Source: Thioalkalivibrio nitratireducens DSM 14787
GTDB taxonomy: Bacteria; Pseudomonadota; Gammaproteobacteria; Ectothiorhodospirales; Ectothiorhodospiraceae
Assembly: GCF_000321415.2 (NCBI RefSeq)
Contig: NC_019902.2
Coordinates: forward strand, 2,976,001 to 3,040,000
Length of the DNA: 64,000 nt
Direction of reading: 5' to 3'
Position numbers and translations under genes: made by a program. Positions 8,725 to 17,546 of the stretch are shown here, piece by piece. Numbering within the stretch: position 1 is the first letter of the stretch; the number at the start of each line of letters is the position of its first letter. Under the pieces are notes generated by a model that was not told the origin of the DNA, ran no database searches, and was given only the letters and a program-made list of their open reading frames with translations.

Positions 8725-8928
8725 CTACCGGCTCGGGAAGAGGTAGCGGCCGCTGGTCAGGCCGGCCTTGGCGATCCAGGCAGCAACCGCCACCCGGGTC
8801 GGCTCGGTGAGTTCGAAGCGGACGGGTTCACGGGTCTTCTGCGGGATCACACTGGCGCGGGTCAGGACTTCACCGCCGCGGGCCACATCGTTTACCCGCA
8901 ACTGCAACAGATATCCAACCACCTTCAC
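8725..8928 (-). pseudogene. tyrosine recombinase (phage-type integrase) fragment
   Basis: The short frame reads LRVNDVARGGEVLTRASV, KTREPVRFELTEPTRVAVAA and WIAKAGLTSGRYLFPSR, characteristic of site-specific integrases linked to genomic islands. The catalytic Arg-His-Arg-Tyr part downstream is missing, and the frame stops after FPSR. It marks past integration in this zone. Confidence 0.65.
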
Positions 8929-9190
8929 TCACCCCTGATGTGGCTGACGTCAGTCGTCTGCGGCGTCGTCCTCTCGGTGGGCCGGTTTACCAGGACACCG
9001 TTTGATCGTACTCGTACTCCGACGCGGGGTGGGCGTGGGGATTTCCGGCAGAGCATGCCTCTGCGTCGATGGCATCCTGCGGAGCGTCTTTGTACCACGA
9101 CGGGGGGCCGCGCCTGGGCGATGCGGGGTGGGATGGCTGGTTCGCCGATTGACTCCAGCCAACCTGGTCCGCGCATTCGCCGGACACCCG

Positions 9191-9200
9191 CCCCCCCCCC
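9191..9200. repeat. ten-cytosine tract
   Basis: Ten consecutive C residues (preceded by CCCG) lie about 75 bp upstream of the ppnN start. Such a run is prone to slippage and could alter promoter spacing. Confidence 0.6.
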
Positions 9201-9275
9201 GCATCGGCTGGCCGTTTGTTTTCCCGCACAGTGCCTGCGCTCAGAGTCTCGTGCCGGCACACCGGATCGAAGATA

Positions 9276-10685
9276 ATGCAGCCCATGGACGATCATACAA
9301 ATACAGGTACGCCCGTCAGCGGCGCCAAGATTTCGACCCGGGTGTATCCGGCCGGGACATTGAACATGCTCTCGCGCGAGGAAGTCGCGCGCTTGTCGGA
9401 TGCAACCGAAGAGGTTGGAGAAGTTCTGCGTCAGTGCGCGCTGGCCGTGCTCAACTCTGGCGAGCAGGGCGATGATGCCGAATCCATGCTGCGCGCCTAC
9501 GAGGATTTCCGCATCCAGGTCCACCAGGTCAATCGCGGCATGCGCATCGACCTGGAAAACGCGCCGGCCTGCGCGTTTGTCGACGGCAAGATGATTCGCG
9601 GGATTCGCGAGCTGCTGTCGGCCGTGGTCCGCGACATCGTCTACTTCCACACCGAGATCGGGCCCAACCCCTATTTCGATCTGGCCATGCCGGAAGGCAT
9701 CACCAACACCGTTTTCGAAATCCTGCGCAACGCCCGCCTGCTCAACGCCCAGCGTGAACCCAACCTGGTGGTCTGCTGGGGCGGGCACTCGATCAGCGGT
9801 GAGGAGTACGACTACACCAAGGAAGTCGGCTACCAGCTGGGTCTGCGCGGCCGCGACATCTGCACCGGCTGCGGACCAGGAGCGATGAAGGGCCCGATGA
9901 AAGGAGCGACCATCGGCCACGCCAAGCAGCGCACCCTGCCGGGCCACTATGTCGGCGTCTCCGAACCGGGGATCATCGCCGCCGAGGCGCCCAACCCGAT
10001 CGTCAACGAGCTGGTCATTCTGCCCGACATCGAAAAGCGCCTCGAGGCCTTTGTCCGCCTGGGCCACGGAATCGTCGTGTTCCCTGGCGGCGTGGGCACG
10101 GCCGAAGAGATCCTGTTCATGCTCGGCATCTTGCTGAATCCGGCCAACCGCGAAGCGCCGTTTCCGCTGATCTTCAGCGGCCCGGAGGCGGCGCGCGGCT
10201 ACTTCGAGGAGATCGATCGATTCATCGGCCTGACCCTGGGCGACCGGGCACGCGAGCTCTACCGCATCGTCATCGATGATCCGGTCGCCGTAGCCCGAGA
10301 GATGACCCGCGGCATCGATCAGGTCCGGGAGTGGCGTGTGCACATCAACGACGCCTTTTATTTCAACTGGCTGCTGGACATCCAGCCGAGTTTCCAGCAG
10401 CCCTTCGAACCCAGCCATGCGGCCATGCGGTCGCTGGAAATCTCGCGCGAGCTGCAGCCGCACCAGCTCGCGGCCAACCTGCGTCGGGCCTTTTCCGGCA
10501 TCGTCTCGGGCAACGTCAAGCCCCAGGGCGTGCGCGCCATCCGTGAGCACGGCCCCTTCGAGATTCGCGGCGAAGCCGACATCATGGAAGCCCTCGACCA
10601 GCTCCTGCGTCGATTCGTCGCCCAGAACCGCATGAAACTCCCCGGCGGCGCGGCCTACGAGCCTTGCTATCGGATTGTCAGCTAA
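9276..10685 (+). CDS. ppnN: pyrimidine/purine nucleotide 5'-monophosphate nucleosidase, LOG family
   Basis: The 469-aa protein parallels E. coli PpnN (YgdH, 454 aa) along its whole length. The opening is TRVYPAGTLNMLSREEV, then LVVCWGGHSISGEEYDYTKE, the LOG nucleotide site ICTGCGPGAMKGPMKGA, PGGVGTAEE (the second active-site motif), and the C-terminal AFSGIVSGNVKPQGVRAI and AQNRMKLPGGAAYEPCY. The enzyme cleaves nucleoside monophosphates to base plus ribose 5-phosphate, a salvage and (p)ppGpp-regulated step. I use the ATG at 9276; 9285 is possible. The gene stands intact among mobile debris, with a C-tract upstream. Confidence 0.92.
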   Translation: MQPMDDHTNTGTPVSGAKISTRVYPAGTLNMLSREEVARLSDATEEVGEVLRQCALAVLNSGEQGDDAESMLRAYEDFRIQVHQVNRGMRIDLENAPACAFVDGKMIRGIRELLSAVVRDIVYFHTEIGPNPYFDLAMPEGITNTVFEILRNARLLNAQREPNLVVCWGGHSISGEEYDYTKEVGYQLGLRGRDICTGCGPGAMKGPMKGATIGHAKQRTLPGHYVGVSEPGIIAAEAPNPIVNELVILPDIEKRLEAFVRLGHGIVVFPGGVGTAEEILFMLGILLNPANREAPFPLIFSGPEAARGYFEEIDRFIGLTLGDRARELYRIVIDDPVAVAREMTRGIDQVREWRVHINDAFYFNWLLDIQPSFQQPFEPSHAAMRSLEISRELQPHQLAANLRRAFSGIVSGNVKPQGVRAIREHGPFEIRGEADIMEALDQLLRRFVAQNRMKLPGGAAYEPCYRIVS

Positions 10686-11097
10686 AGGATAGGAAATCCA
10701 ACCGTCTTCACCGCAAGATCCCTTTGCCCAATAGTACTGTCAAGGCTCCGTCGCCACCCCTGTCAAGCCCCGCTCCCACTCCATGACCCAGGGGTAGCCG
10801 GCGGGAGACCGCCGGATCGTTTGTCGTCGGGCGGTCAATGGCGGGTGTTGGGCGCGAACGCGCTGGGTCACCGGATGGCGGGGACGGGAGTCGACCCAGA
10901 GCGGGCACCCGGTCCGTATGGATGAGTGGCCGCAGTCGAGGAAGGCGCAGCCTCTCCCTCGTACCCATCTAGCGTATCGCCTCGTTCGGCCACACCGATG
11001 GGCGTAGCATTCAAGCGCTTCGCGCACCACCAGACAGTCGGTAGGGCTCACCTTATCGACGATCGACAGAAAACCCCGGTTGGTGCAGCTCCACCTC
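10686..11097. other. no gene recognised
   Basis: A 103-codon minus-strand frame (10740-11051) has no recognisable domain, and its composition is like the surrounding degenerate DNA. I see no terminator or repeat here. Confidence 0.5.
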
Positions 11098-11695
11098 AGG
11101 AGACCTCCAGTGTGTCCAGGATCGCCTGGTCGTTAGGATGGCAGGCCACCGTGCGCAAATGGGCACGCGGTACCAGAAGCACCGCCTGCGACTCCCAGCC
11201 CATCGCGCTCGGGGTGCCGCCCATGCGCCGCGCCCGATAATAGCGGGTGAAACTCTGTGAGCGCGGCACATCGCACAGAAACGTCGCCAGTCCACCACCA
11301 GCCCCGACTCCTCCCACGCCTCGCACCGCGCCGTTTGTTGCAAACTGGCACCCGGAACCGGCCTGCCCTTGGGAAAGGTCACCGCGTAGCCGCCGACCTA
11401 ATTGGTCGGCGCCACCAACCAGAACCGACCGTCCGTCTCCTCGATCACCACCCCGGCCACCGGCTTGAGGCCTGGTGCGCATGTGAAGGCGGGTCCGTCA
11501 ATGTCGGATCCCTCGGCCGGGCTCCCGGGCACGAACGGGATGCCGTTCAGTTCCCGCCGGCACGGGTCCACCAGGGACCACACAGGCCACCGTGAGTGGA
11601 TCGGACCACGTCGACAGGGGAGTGGCGACGGTCGGCTTCCAGATGGCCACCAGTTTGCCGCGGCGGTCCCGTTGGGGATGGTAGTGTTTCACCAA
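11098..11695 (-). pseudogene. broken Nudix hydrolase gene
   Basis: Pieces in three frames join into one Nudix-like protein: MVKHYHPQRDRRGKLVAIWK (start 11695), then RRELNGIPFVPGS and KPVAGVVIEETDGRFWLVAP, then VTFPKGRPVPGASLQQTARC with EAWEESGLVVDWRRF (the Nudix box), then SQSFTRYYRARRMGG and HPNDQAILDTLEVS. An in-frame stop follows APTN near 11400, and at least two frameshifts separate the pieces. The box itself is eroded, since the usual first Glu and RE pair are changed. The gene is dead. Confidence 0.65.
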
Positions 11696-11821
11696 TGCTC
11701 CTACCTCTCAGTGGGACGGATCCGACCGCTGCGCCTCGACCTCGGCCAGAGGCGCTCACCCTCGCACCGCTTTCGGCGTGATACGTGGGACCCTGCTTGT
11801 CTCGCAAGTCGCCCCGCAGGT

Positions 11822-13531
11822 TCATTCGGGCAGGGTGTAGCGGGCCTGGACCAACTCGGTGAGCATCTGCCGTGTCTGAGCCGGCGGCAGGTCCGTGCGC
11901 CGTTCGAAACGTTGTGTCTCCTCGGCTAGGAACTCGTCCCTGACGGCGTGACGAAACCAGCGCGAGTAGTCACCGCGGCGCAGGCGAAACAGCCAGGTCT
12001 CTTCGTCGATGCCCTGCGCGATCTGACAGAAGATGGCGAGGTTCTGCGCCTTCAGGTTGTGGCGCCCGTCGGGGCCGCGGAAATAGAAGCTGTGCCAGCG
12101 CAGGTCGCCCTCGGCGTACTTGCGGTGATGGCGCATGCGCTCCGCGCGCCCGGGCATGGGCCGCACGGCGAAGGGGAGCTTGGCGTCGCTGACAAACCAG
12201 GCGACCACTTGGTCCGCCTCCCGACTCAGGTCTTCGGGCCAGGGGACCGCGCGACCCGTGGCCCGGCCGAACCTGGCGAGCGTGTCCTGAGGGGAGGCGC
12301 CGATGGCGATCACGATGTCGATGGGCGCCAGGATCTCCGGTGCGACATGCTCCGGGTGCACCGTCACCAGCAAGGTTTCGCCGAGTCGCTTGGGCAGCGC
12401 GGACCCCGTGTGTCCCCAGGTGTCCGGGAGCATGTGGTGGGCTTCATCGAGCACCAGCCAGTGCGGCCGTCCGGTTCGCGCCCGCAGCGCTTGCAGGTTG
12501 GGAACGAGTTGCGCCAGGAACGCCGGCCGGTCGCCGAGCGGGATGCCGAGGAGGTTGATGCTCAGATTGAATTTCGGATCCTCGAGGATCGAGAGAATCT
12601 CCGTGACACTCGGAGCGCGCCACTGGTTGCCGAGTGCCACGACATCCCCGAGCGTGCCGTAGTCGCCTTCCGGGTCGACGATGCAGACCTGGAAGTCCTT
12701 TTCAATCAACCGTTCGATGATGCCGGCGGTGAGTGTGGACTTGCCGCTGCCCGATGGACCCGCGACGAGCATGTTGTGGCCGAATGGTGGCAGGTTGACC
12801 ATCGTTCCGTCCGCTGCCGTGCCGAGCGGGATCAGGTGCTGTTCGAGCCTGCCGTCCAGTCGGTGCAGGTCGTCGGCAATCACTTCGTCGATCACTTCGA
12901 TGACTCCGCTGCCGTTTTCGGCCTTCGTGACGAAGGTTGCGGCGGCCTTGAGGGACGGCACTGCATTGGCCACCGCCGCGGAGCACTCGCACAAATCGAG
13001 AAACGAGTGGTCGTTCTCGGCGTCACCGACACCCACCACCTCGTGACGCGAAAGCCCGAGCTTGCGCAACGCGCGTTCCAGGCCCTTCGCCTTGTTGATG
13101 CCAGCCGGCAACACCGTCAGGGCGTCACGGTTGCCGATCACCTGCGCCTCCAGCCCGAGTTCCCAGATGACGTCCTGCACAGCCGCCCGATGCGCCGCAT
13201 GGGTCCCCACGAGCACCTGCCCGATCTCGAGGGGTTCCACGCCGCGTTCCTGCAGTCCCTTGATCAGAAGCTTCGGCGGCGGGTTGGCAAGGTGATGTTC
13301 CTCCCGGGTCGCGGGGTTGTAGACGACGGCGCCGTTCTCAGCGACGACCAGATCGAAAAGTCGTGCGCAGGGGCAGACCGACAGCAGGTCGTCCACGCGT
13401 CGTCCCGTGACGAGAATCGCCCGCCGCCCCGACTTCCTCAGCCGTTCGACGGCACGAACCGTGTCCTCTGAAATCCGGTCACGGGAGGCGAGTGTTCCGT
13501 CGTAATCTGCCGCCAGCGCGAGGTAGTGCAT
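11822..13531 (-). CDS. HAD-IIB phosphatase fused to HerA/DUF87-like ATPase
   Basis: Residues 1-215 form a Cof/sucrose-phosphatase-like HAD hydrolase: nucleophile DYDGTLA (D9, D11), then GINKAKGLERAL and GVGDAENDHSFL for the metal aspartates. Residues 225-569 are a P-loop ATPase of the HerA/VirB4 type: MLVAGPSGSGKST (Walker A 258-266), CIVDPEGDY, and WLVLDEAHHM (Walker B about 359-364). The ATPase half lacks a visible nuclease or membrane part. The start at 13531 has GGTGAG upstream. It is flanked by pseudogenes and an interrupted stress gene and has no clear operon partner. The substrate and purpose of the fusion are unknown. Confidence 0.8.
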   Translation of the reverse strand: MHYLALAADYDGTLASRDRISEDTVRAVERLRKSGRRAILVTGRRVDDLLSVCPCARLFDLVVAENGAVVYNPATREEHHLANPPPKLLIKGLQERGVEPLEIGQVLVGTHAAHRAAVQDVIWELGLEAQVIGNRDALTVLPAGINKAKGLERALRKLGLSRHEVVGVGDAENDHSFLDLCECSAAVANAVPSLKAAATFVTKAENGSGVIEVIDEVIADDLHRLDGRLEQHLIPLGTAADGTMVNLPPFGHNMLVAGPSGSGKSTLTAGIIERLIEKDFQVCIVDPEGDYGTLGDVVALGNQWRAPSVTEILSILEDPKFNLSINLLGIPLGDRPAFLAQLVPNLQALRARTGRPHWLVLDEAHHMLPDTWGHTGSALPKRLGETLLVTVHPEHVAPEILAPIDIVIAIGASPQDTLARFGRATGRAVPWPEDLSREADQVVAWFVSDAKLPFAVRPMPGRAERMRHHRKYAEGDLRWHSFYFRGPDGRHNLKAQNLAIFCQIAQGIDEETWLFRLRRGDYSRWFRHAVRDEFLAEETQRFERRTDLPPAQTRQMLTELVQARYTLPE

Positions 13532-13732
13532 ACGCTCACCGCCATCCTGTGCTACCGGAGTATAGGCAGGAACGGTGCCCCACCTCTCCGGACGCCGTCG
13601 GCCTCATGGTCTCTCCAGCGTGTCCGGGCACGGGGCAGCCATAGGAGATCACAGGGCGCCTCGGGGGTGTCCGCTCGTTACTCGCCTGGAGCTCGCCGTC
13701 CGTGCCGGGCGAACACTCAGGACCGACCGTGG

Positions 13733-14219
13733 TCAGCCGTTGCCGGGCACCACCAGCGTCAGGCACCGCGCCTGCTGGCAGACGGCCTCCGCGGTGCTGC
13801 CCAGCAGCCGCTCCGCCAACACGTTGTGACCGCACCGCCCGAGAATCACAAGATCCACGTCGTGTTCCTGCGCCACCCGCGCGATCTCTGCCGAAGGCCG
13901 GCCCCGGCCCAGCAGTTCCGCATCGAAGACATGCTCCCCGGCACGTTCGGCCAACGCCGACACATGGTCTTCGATCGTCTGGCGTTCCCCGGCATATTCG
14001 CGCTGGTCCACCCAGCCGCCGACTGACACCACCAACGCGCTGTCACAGTGTCGAAGCAGTTCCAGGAAGGCGGCCTCGGCGGCACCCGCGGCCGGCGAAC
14101 AATCGGTCGCCAGTAGTAGCCGCGAGACCGGCACCGCCGGCAGATCCACTGAGGGGTCGGTCGGTGTCAGCAGCACCGGACGGTCGGCCCCGCGGATGAG
14201 TTCCTGCACCGTGCTACCC
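13733..14219 (-). pseudogene. tandem universal stress protein, 3' part (interrupted by IS)
   Basis: Read from the insertion point, the frame gives STVQELIRGADRPVLLTP (end of a first Usp domain) followed by a complete second UspA domain, VSRLLLATDCSPAAGAAEAA to VILGRCGHNVLAERLLGSTA and CLTLVVPGNG. The 5' part lies at 16643-16985, beyond the IS. Removing the element and one copy of the duplication restores an exact 274-codon gene (273 aa), the usual tandem Usp size. The ATP-binding pattern G-2X-G-9X-G(S/T) is kept in this half. Confidence 0.88.
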
Positions 14220-16642
14220 CTGCCCATTACCCACAAATGGCGCAGACCAATCGATGCAGGGCAGTGTCATCCGATTTCATCTCTCAGGGCGTAGGCGAAG
14301 GACATGGTGGTGAGTTTGGCGTAGCCGTGCCACATCAGTTGGTGGCCAGGCGGCGGATCGTGATTGCGGTTGGTGTACCCACCGAGGATAGCGACTTCGC
14401 GGACAGCTGCCCGGAGGCTGCTGGGGCGAGGCCGGCGCCGGGACTGCGCGTAGTCGCCGAGCACCCGCAATTCGACGTCCGAGAACAGCAGTTCCGGTGG
14501 CAGCTCCGGGGCCTCCCGTCCCAGCAGGGTCATCAGCATCACCCGCCAGGCGATGACCAACCGGATCGCGATGGCGCGTTCCAGACGCTCGACGCTGTGG
14601 TGGCCGAGCTCGTCGATCTTGCAACCCGATTTCAGCACCCGGTGCCAGTCCTCGATGCGCCAGCGCAGGCGGTACCAGCGCAGAATCTCGGCGGCCTGTT
14701 CGGCCGAGGCGACGGTCAGGGTGGTGAGCACGAACCACTCAAGCGGCTTTTCCCCTTTCGGCGGATCCCGTTCCAGCGCGTGCACCACGGTCAGTTCCAG
14801 GGTGACCGGCTGATCGGCATCGGCGGGTGTGCCACGGAGCGTGACCGGGGTGTAGCGCAGTTCCAGTTCCGCGGTCCGTGCCGCCCGACCCAGGCGGGCG
14901 GGGCGCTTGCTGGTCTTGGTGCGCAGGCTCTGCCCGTCGACCTGGAGTTCGACCGACCCGCGGCTCGCCGTCGCCCGAGCGACGTCGAACAGGCGCCGCC
15001 CGTCGGCAAGCCGGCGGTTGTGCTGGGCGCGGATCACCAGCTCCACCGCGGGGTGACGCTGCTGCTCGACATAGAGCTCGAACGCATCGGCCTCCCGGTC
15101 GGCGACACTGATCACCCGGGTATTGGGGAGGGTCGCCGCCAGTGCCGCTGCATCGCGCAGACCGGCGATCCAGCGGAAGCTCTTTTTCTCTTCCTGCGCC
15201 GGTTCCGCGTCGCCCCGCGGCTGCGGCGCCTCGAACTGCGCTTGCAGCACGCCCAGCGGCAGCCCGTCGGCGTTGACCGCCAGCGTCGAGTGCAGATGCA
15301 GCCCCAGACTCTCGGCACCGGTTTGGTTGCGGCCGATGACCCCGACGCCGCGCGTCTGCGGGCGGGTGGTGAAGTTCAGATCGGTGCCATCCTGCAGGCA
15401 CAGCACCGTTGCCTGCGCCTGCATCCGGCGCTGCGTGCACGCCCGATGCGGCGCCAGGATATGCTCCGGCGTCACGTCGGAGTCCTCCGGCTGGTCGATC
15501 AGCCGGTAGTAGCCCTTCACCGCCGCCCAGTCGTCGCGGGCCACCGCGGTGAACGCGCGCAGCGGATCCTCGCCCTGGCGCCGGGCGCTGTCCACCAGTC
15601 GTTTCGTCAATCGCTTGTCCCCCAGGGGCGCACCCCCGAACTCGTGTTCAGCCCACTGCTGCGCATCCAGACCCTCGGCGGGTTCCAGCGGCGTGTCGCC
15701 TCGTGCCGGTGCCGGACCGACGCCCAACCGTGCGCGCCAGTCGGGTTCGAGTTCATAGACATAGATCGCCTTGCGTGTCTCTTCCGCGGCGTGGCCGCGA
15801 TCCTGGCGACCCCGGCCACAGGTCTCGCCCACAAAACGCCAGTTCGACGCCCGCAGGCTGACCCCGGTGTGCGGAGGCTCGATGAAGGTCTCCACCAGCC
15901 AGGGACGATACCCATGGCAGGCCTCGAAGTCAGCCCCCAGCCGCCGAAACGCCCGACCCAGTGTCCACGAGGCGAGGTTCCGACAGGAAACGCCCGGACG
16001 CAGCAGGAACCGATTCAAGCCAACAACACGATGCCGATGGCGTTCCCGCAGCGCCGGATCCCAGCCGATCCAGGCATCGCGGGCGGCCAGCTGTAGTGCC
16101 GACGCCGCGAACCCCAGCGCCCCCAGCCAGCCCTGTGCCGAACCCACCAGATAGCGCACCTGCGCGCCCACCAGCGGCCCCATCCCGCGCGGGTGCTCAC
16201 GCGCCATCAGCTCATTCCAGAGCGCCCGGTGTTCGGCGGTGTCCACCCGTACCAGCTCCAGGCCCTCCAGCTCGGTGACCTCGCGGCCCACGCCTTGCGG
16301 TGCCGGCACCGCCTCCCCCAGACGCCGGCCCTGGCCCCCGCGCCCCGGGGTGCTGCGCGCAGGCGGCAGCGTGATCCGGCCTGCACGCTCCAGCGCCCGC
16401 AGCGCCTTCAAACAGCCCGCCCGCTGCACGCGCCCACGCGCATCGAGAAAACCCAACGTGGCACAGACCCGGTCCGCAAGCCCCGTGCGGTGCAACTCCG
16501 GCGCTTCCCGGATCAGCGCCTGCACCCGAGCCAGGTTCGCCGGCGCGCTCAACGTGCGCTTGATCTGGCTCTGCTCCCACATGCCCGGCACGGTACCCGG
16601 CCGGCAGGCGTTTGTCCAGCACTAGATGTGGGTATAGGGCAG
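14220..16642 (-). mobile_element. complete IS4-type insertion sequence with target duplications
   Basis: The 2423-bp element has imperfect terminal inverted repeats: CTGCCCATTACCCACA on the left matches CTGCCCTATACCCACA on the right (16 of the outer 21 positions). It is flanked by an 8-bp direct duplication TGCTACCC (14212-14219 and 16643-16650). It carries one intact transposase. Perfect duplications and an undamaged frame point to a recent insertion. Confidence 0.9.
14267..16591 (-). CDS. IS4-family transposase with N-terminal DUF4338 (DruA-like) domain
   Basis: The 774-aa protein has two parts. The N-terminal 300 residues are a DUF4338 domain: LVRVDTAEHRALWNELMA, VGAQVRYLVGSAQGWLGALG, RDAWIGWDPALRERH, RNLASWTLGRAFRRLGADF and ASNWRFVGETCGRGRQD. 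The second part is a Tn5/IS4-like transposase from EFGGAPLGDKRLTKRLV: LCLQDGTDLNF (first Asp), VISVADREADAFELY (second Asp), and the Y-(2)-R-(3)-E-(6)-K signature in YRLRWRIEDWHRVLKSG. DUF4338 is also the family of the Druantia defence protein DruA. Intact ends suggest the element may still move. Confidence 0.88.
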   Translation of the reverse strand: MPGMWEQSQIKRTLSAPANLARVQALIREAPELHRTGLADRVCATLGFLDARGRVQRAGCLKALRALERAGRITLPPARSTPGRGGQGRRLGEAVPAPQGVGREVTELEGLELVRVDTAEHRALWNELMAREHPRGMGPLVGAQVRYLVGSAQGWLGALGFAASALQLAARDAWIGWDPALRERHRHRVVGLNRFLLRPGVSCRNLASWTLGRAFRRLGADFEACHGYRPWLVETFIEPPHTGVSLRASNWRFVGETCGRGRQDRGHAAEETRKAIYVYELEPDWRARLGVGPAPARGDTPLEPAEGLDAQQWAEHEFGGAPLGDKRLTKRLVDSARRQGEDPLRAFTAVARDDWAAVKGYYRLIDQPEDSDVTPEHILAPHRACTQRRMQAQATVLCLQDGTDLNFTTRPQTRGVGVIGRNQTGAESLGLHLHSTLAVNADGLPLGVLQAQFEAPQPRGDAEPAQEEKKSFRWIAGLRDAAALAATLPNTRVISVADREADAFELYVEQQRHPAVELVIRAQHNRRLADGRRLFDVARATASRGSVELQVDGQSLRTKTSKRPARLGRAARTAELELRYTPVTLRGTPADADQPVTLELTVVHALERDPPKGEKPLEWFVLTTLTVASAEQAAEILRWYRLRWRIEDWHRVLKSGCKIDELGHHSVERLERAIAIRLVIAWRVMLMTLLGREAPELPPELLFSDVELRVLGDYAQSRRRPRPSSLRAAVREVAILGGYTNRNHDPPPGHQLMWHGYAKLTTMSFAYALRDEIG

Positions 16643-16985
16643 TGCTACCCAGCAGCACATCATCCAGGGTGCGGTGGCCGTGGGCCCCGGCCAGAATCAC
16701 GCCGGCGCCCCGTTCTTGCGCCACGCGCACGAGTTCTTCGACCACCGGACCGGTTCCGACCACCGTGTCCAGCTCGAAGCCCTTCCCGTGCAGTGCCGCT
16801 GCGGCCTCCTCGAGCCGCTTCGCGGGCCCCCCGACCTTCTCTGCTTCCTCTTCGTCCCGCGCGCCCCCGCGTACATGGACCAGAGTCAGCCGGTTGCACC
16901 CCAGTGACCGTAGCCGTTCCGGCTGCGCCTGCAGCCGCTGCCACGCTGGAGAGAAATCCACTGCCACAAGGATATGTTCGAACAT
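16643..16985 (-). pseudogene. tandem universal stress protein, 5' part
   Basis: From the ATG at 16985, with GGAGGAA five bases upstream, the frame opens MFEHILVAVDFSPAWQRLQA and continues to GVILAGAHGHRTLDDVLLG, where the IS begins. Beyond that the frame runs into IS sequence. It is the 5' end of the gene whose rest lies at 13733-14219. A truncated single-domain product could still be made, but it lacks the end of its Usp fold. Confidence 0.88.
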
Positions 16986-17199
16986 GCCTTCCTCCAGAAC
17001 CACTTGGCAGAGCCTGCGTCGCCGGCCCCGGGCATTCGCGACACGGGCGCGGATGCCGTGCATTCCCCCTTTCTTATAGCTTCCGAAATCGCCCGACGCG
17101 TACTGCGGGGTCGACCGCCCTGGCGTGTCGCGCCCGGTATAACGCGCGCCCCTGATGATCCCCGTGATTCCCGACGCGGCCGCGCGCGGGCCGCGGTGT

Positions 17200-17373
17200 T
17201 CAGGGTCTCCGGCGCTCCTCGTGCTCTCGCTGCCGTTCGACCACCGCCCAGAGGCGGCCTTGCATCTCGGTGAACAGGCCGATGACGTCATCCATCGTCA
17301 AGATTCCGACCAGCGCACCGTCGGCGTCTACTACCGGCAAATCGCCACGCACCTGATCCAGAAGGCGGGGTTC
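17200..17373 (-). pseudogene. CBS-domain protein, C-terminal fragment
   Basis: The minus strand encodes LLDQVRGDLPVVDADGALVG followed by ILTMDDVIGLFTEMQGRLW and ends in a charged tail ERQREHEERRRP. This is one half of a CBS pair. A stop codon at 17374-17376 cuts the frame, and upstream sequence (17400-17540) shows only weak similarity in another frame. It is a relic, perhaps of the CBS/Usp stress genes that often cluster. Confidence 0.6.
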
Positions 17374-17546
17374 TCACGTAACCCGGCACAGACTCGCGCG
17401 GTCACGCTGATGGATAGCGCACATCCCTGTGCGCCACCCTTCGGGCGACCGGCCCTGTGCGGGCCGGTCAGCCCGCACCCTCGTCGGGTCCGGTTGCGAC
17501 TCAGGCCGTTCGGCCCTAGCGAAAACGGGGCCCGTCGACCGTGGAC

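Noticed and set aside
10740-11051. A 103-codon minus-strand gene
   Set aside because: No domain, no ribosome site, and it lies in a degenerate stretch.
14237-16096. A 619-codon plus-strand frame in the IS4-type element
   Set aside because: It is antisense to the transposase, which has all catalytic motifs.
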